This document shows, piece after piece, positions 62,906-64,000 of a stretch of 64,000 bases of DNA. The stretch is from Liopterus haemorrhoidalis (taxonomy: Eukaryota; Arthropoda; Insecta; Coleoptera; Dytiscidae): contig OZ020624.1 in NCBI GenBank assembly GCA_963971575.1, positions 4,531,001 through 4,595,000 on the forward strand, written 5' to 3'. The first letter of the stretch is position 1. The number at the start of each line of letters is the position of its first letter. Both the position numbers and the translations under genes were made by a program. Under the pieces are notes generated by a model, which did no database searches, was not told where the DNA came from, and was given only the letters and a program-made list of their open reading frames with translations.

Positions 62906-63075
62906 CTGTCTGTGTACACGTGCAGAGCAAATTCGGCTAAAAGAATTTTTATGAAACTGCATATTTAAGCATTTGATATCAATGGCACGTGTTGATCAAC
63001 TTTTGGTAGAAATCGGTTGACTAGAAATGGGAGTTTACTCGCGTCGATTTTAAGATTTTTGCGAATATTTTGCAG
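62690..63075 (+). repeat. GTCT/GTCC microsatellite-bearing element, second copy
   Basis: A TGTC/CGTC array at 62830-62912 is followed by GTGTACACGTGCAGAGCAAA, TTGATCAACTTTTGGTAGAA and CGATTTTAAGATTTTTGCGA, matching 4145-4300. A paired start CGATTTTGACATTTCGAGAT lies near 62752. Confidence 0.7.
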
Positions 63076-64000
63076 AAACATATTAATATTTCTAGAACAG
63101 AAAAATATTTCGAAAAAAATAATTTAACAAAAGTTGCTATAAATGCAATAACTAATAACTTTTATTTGAGACGTTTTTTGATAAAACGAAAAATTTTGAA
63201 TTTTTTTTGTAAAATTCTCAATTTTTTCATACTTGCATGTAACGTTTCCATGGTCATGATAAATAATATCTCTGTTAGAAAATATTAGGCCAAGTTATTT
63301 CAACTCTGCTGCTAGAATGTATTTTATACAATATCGGTCCTGTGGTGGCCACCGATGATTTTTTTTGTATTTATTTTATACAAGTACTTTGTGATGGCGG
63401 TCGGTCCTGTGGTGGCCACAGCTGATTTTTTTTATTATATTCCTCTTGTTGCATATAAACACAAAAAACAGTTTTGCATTTTTTTTTTAATTTCAAGGCT
63501 TAAAAAAATCATAAATGTATGTAGCGCGCGAAAACCACGTGTGACGTCATACCCTACTTAAGTGTACTGCGTACAGCCTACCCAGTCTACAGCGTACAGC
63601 CTACACAGTCTGTCGTGAACTTATTTGCTTGTATAACTTTTATAGGTTTTCTAAAGTTAGAATGATTTTAATTAAAATAAAGTTTAATACTCTTTAAAAA
63701 AAAAAAAAAGATGTAACCGTTTAGCCACAATTTCTACTGTACCGAGAGACACATGTCGGTATAAGAGTTTCTTAGTTATACCTACGAAATCCTATTCATC
63801 AATATTCCATAATATTTTGAAGACGTGTACTGGTTGTCTATGTGTACGACATTATAACAACGTTATCACCTATGAATGTTTTTAAGCTCATTGGTTAAAA
63901 ACACAGTGTCTCCATTTCTATCGCCCAAAGTGTACAAAAACCAGTGAAGTTGGCAAAAAGTCATTCGGCAGCCGCAACTGCGGTCTGGTTGCCCTTTACC
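63076..64000. other. GALNT2-like intron with a reverse HINE fragment at 63705-63795
   Basis: GTAACCGTTTAGCCACAATT to ATACCTACGAAATCCTATTC (63713-63793) is a reverse HINE 5' end. Near 63335 and 63400, CGGTCCTGTGGTGGCCAC occurs twice, about 70 bp apart. The next upstream GALNT2-like exon was looked for and not seen. Confidence 0.55.

Noticed and set aside
62526..64000. The preceding GALNT2-like exon (ITFHNEA region)
   Set aside because: I searched the minus strand by eye for the expected residues and saw none; it must lie beyond the window.

Overview
The window is AT-rich animal DNA, almost certainly from an insect. It holds spliceosomal GT-AG introns, Tc1/mariner, PIF/Harbinger and hAT transposons, Penelope-like and LINE remnants, and interspersed repeats with GTCT microsatellites. 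There are no operons, bacterial promoters or CRISPR arrays. The species cannot be named from sequence alone.

The only host gene recognised is a polypeptide N-acetylgalactosaminyltransferase of the GALNT2/Pgant2 type on the minus strand. Its last seven coding exons lie at 62525-62458, 45826-45639, 37070-36903, 35684-35514, 32158-31998, 27293-27002 and 24258-24067. All six introns between them have GT-AG ends and the reading frame stays open across every junction, giving 412 residues plus a stop. They cover most of the catalytic domain (DSH metal site in the second exon here, WGGEN motif in the fourth) and the whole C-terminal ricin-type lectin domain. The upstream exons lie beyond the right edge. 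The introns (1.2 to 16.6 kb) are filled with mobile elements.

Layout: 1-1.2 kb, a mariner-like element with an intact transposase; 2.0-2.9 kb, a long-palindrome foldback element; 4.7-6.9 kb, two tandem Harbinger-type MITEs; 7.5-9.1 kb, a Tc1-like element; 9.8-15.8 kb, several nested MITEs, a small hAT element and a Harbinger relic; 17.6-19.6 kb, a Harbinger element filled with a 119-bp tandem repeat; 22.4-23.5 kb, a decayed LINE; 24.4-26.3 and 33.6-35.2 kb, two Tc1-like elements that share an intron position; 28.2-28.8 kb, a second foldback type; 29.2-31.9 kb, LINE and mariner fragments; 37.1-38.8 kb, a Penelope-like palindrome; 39.2-40.5 and 50.0-51.1 kb, mariner relics; 43.7-57.9 kb, five Helentron/HINE-like elements mixed with an 81-bp satellite, foldback copies, a second copy of the first mariner and a small hAT; 58.5-61.9 kb, two related elements with a DDE transposase whose last two acidic residues are unusually far apart.

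The most interesting signal is in the HINE-like family at 43.7-57.9 kb. Every copy that reaches its centre has, at the same place between conserved flanks, a tRNA-like segment with a good Pol III A box, a B box and a following T run. The segments differ between copies while the flanks are closely alike. This looks like an element that carries an exchangeable tRNA-derived transcription cassette. The second is a spliceosomal intron at the identical codon in two diverged Tc1-like transposases.
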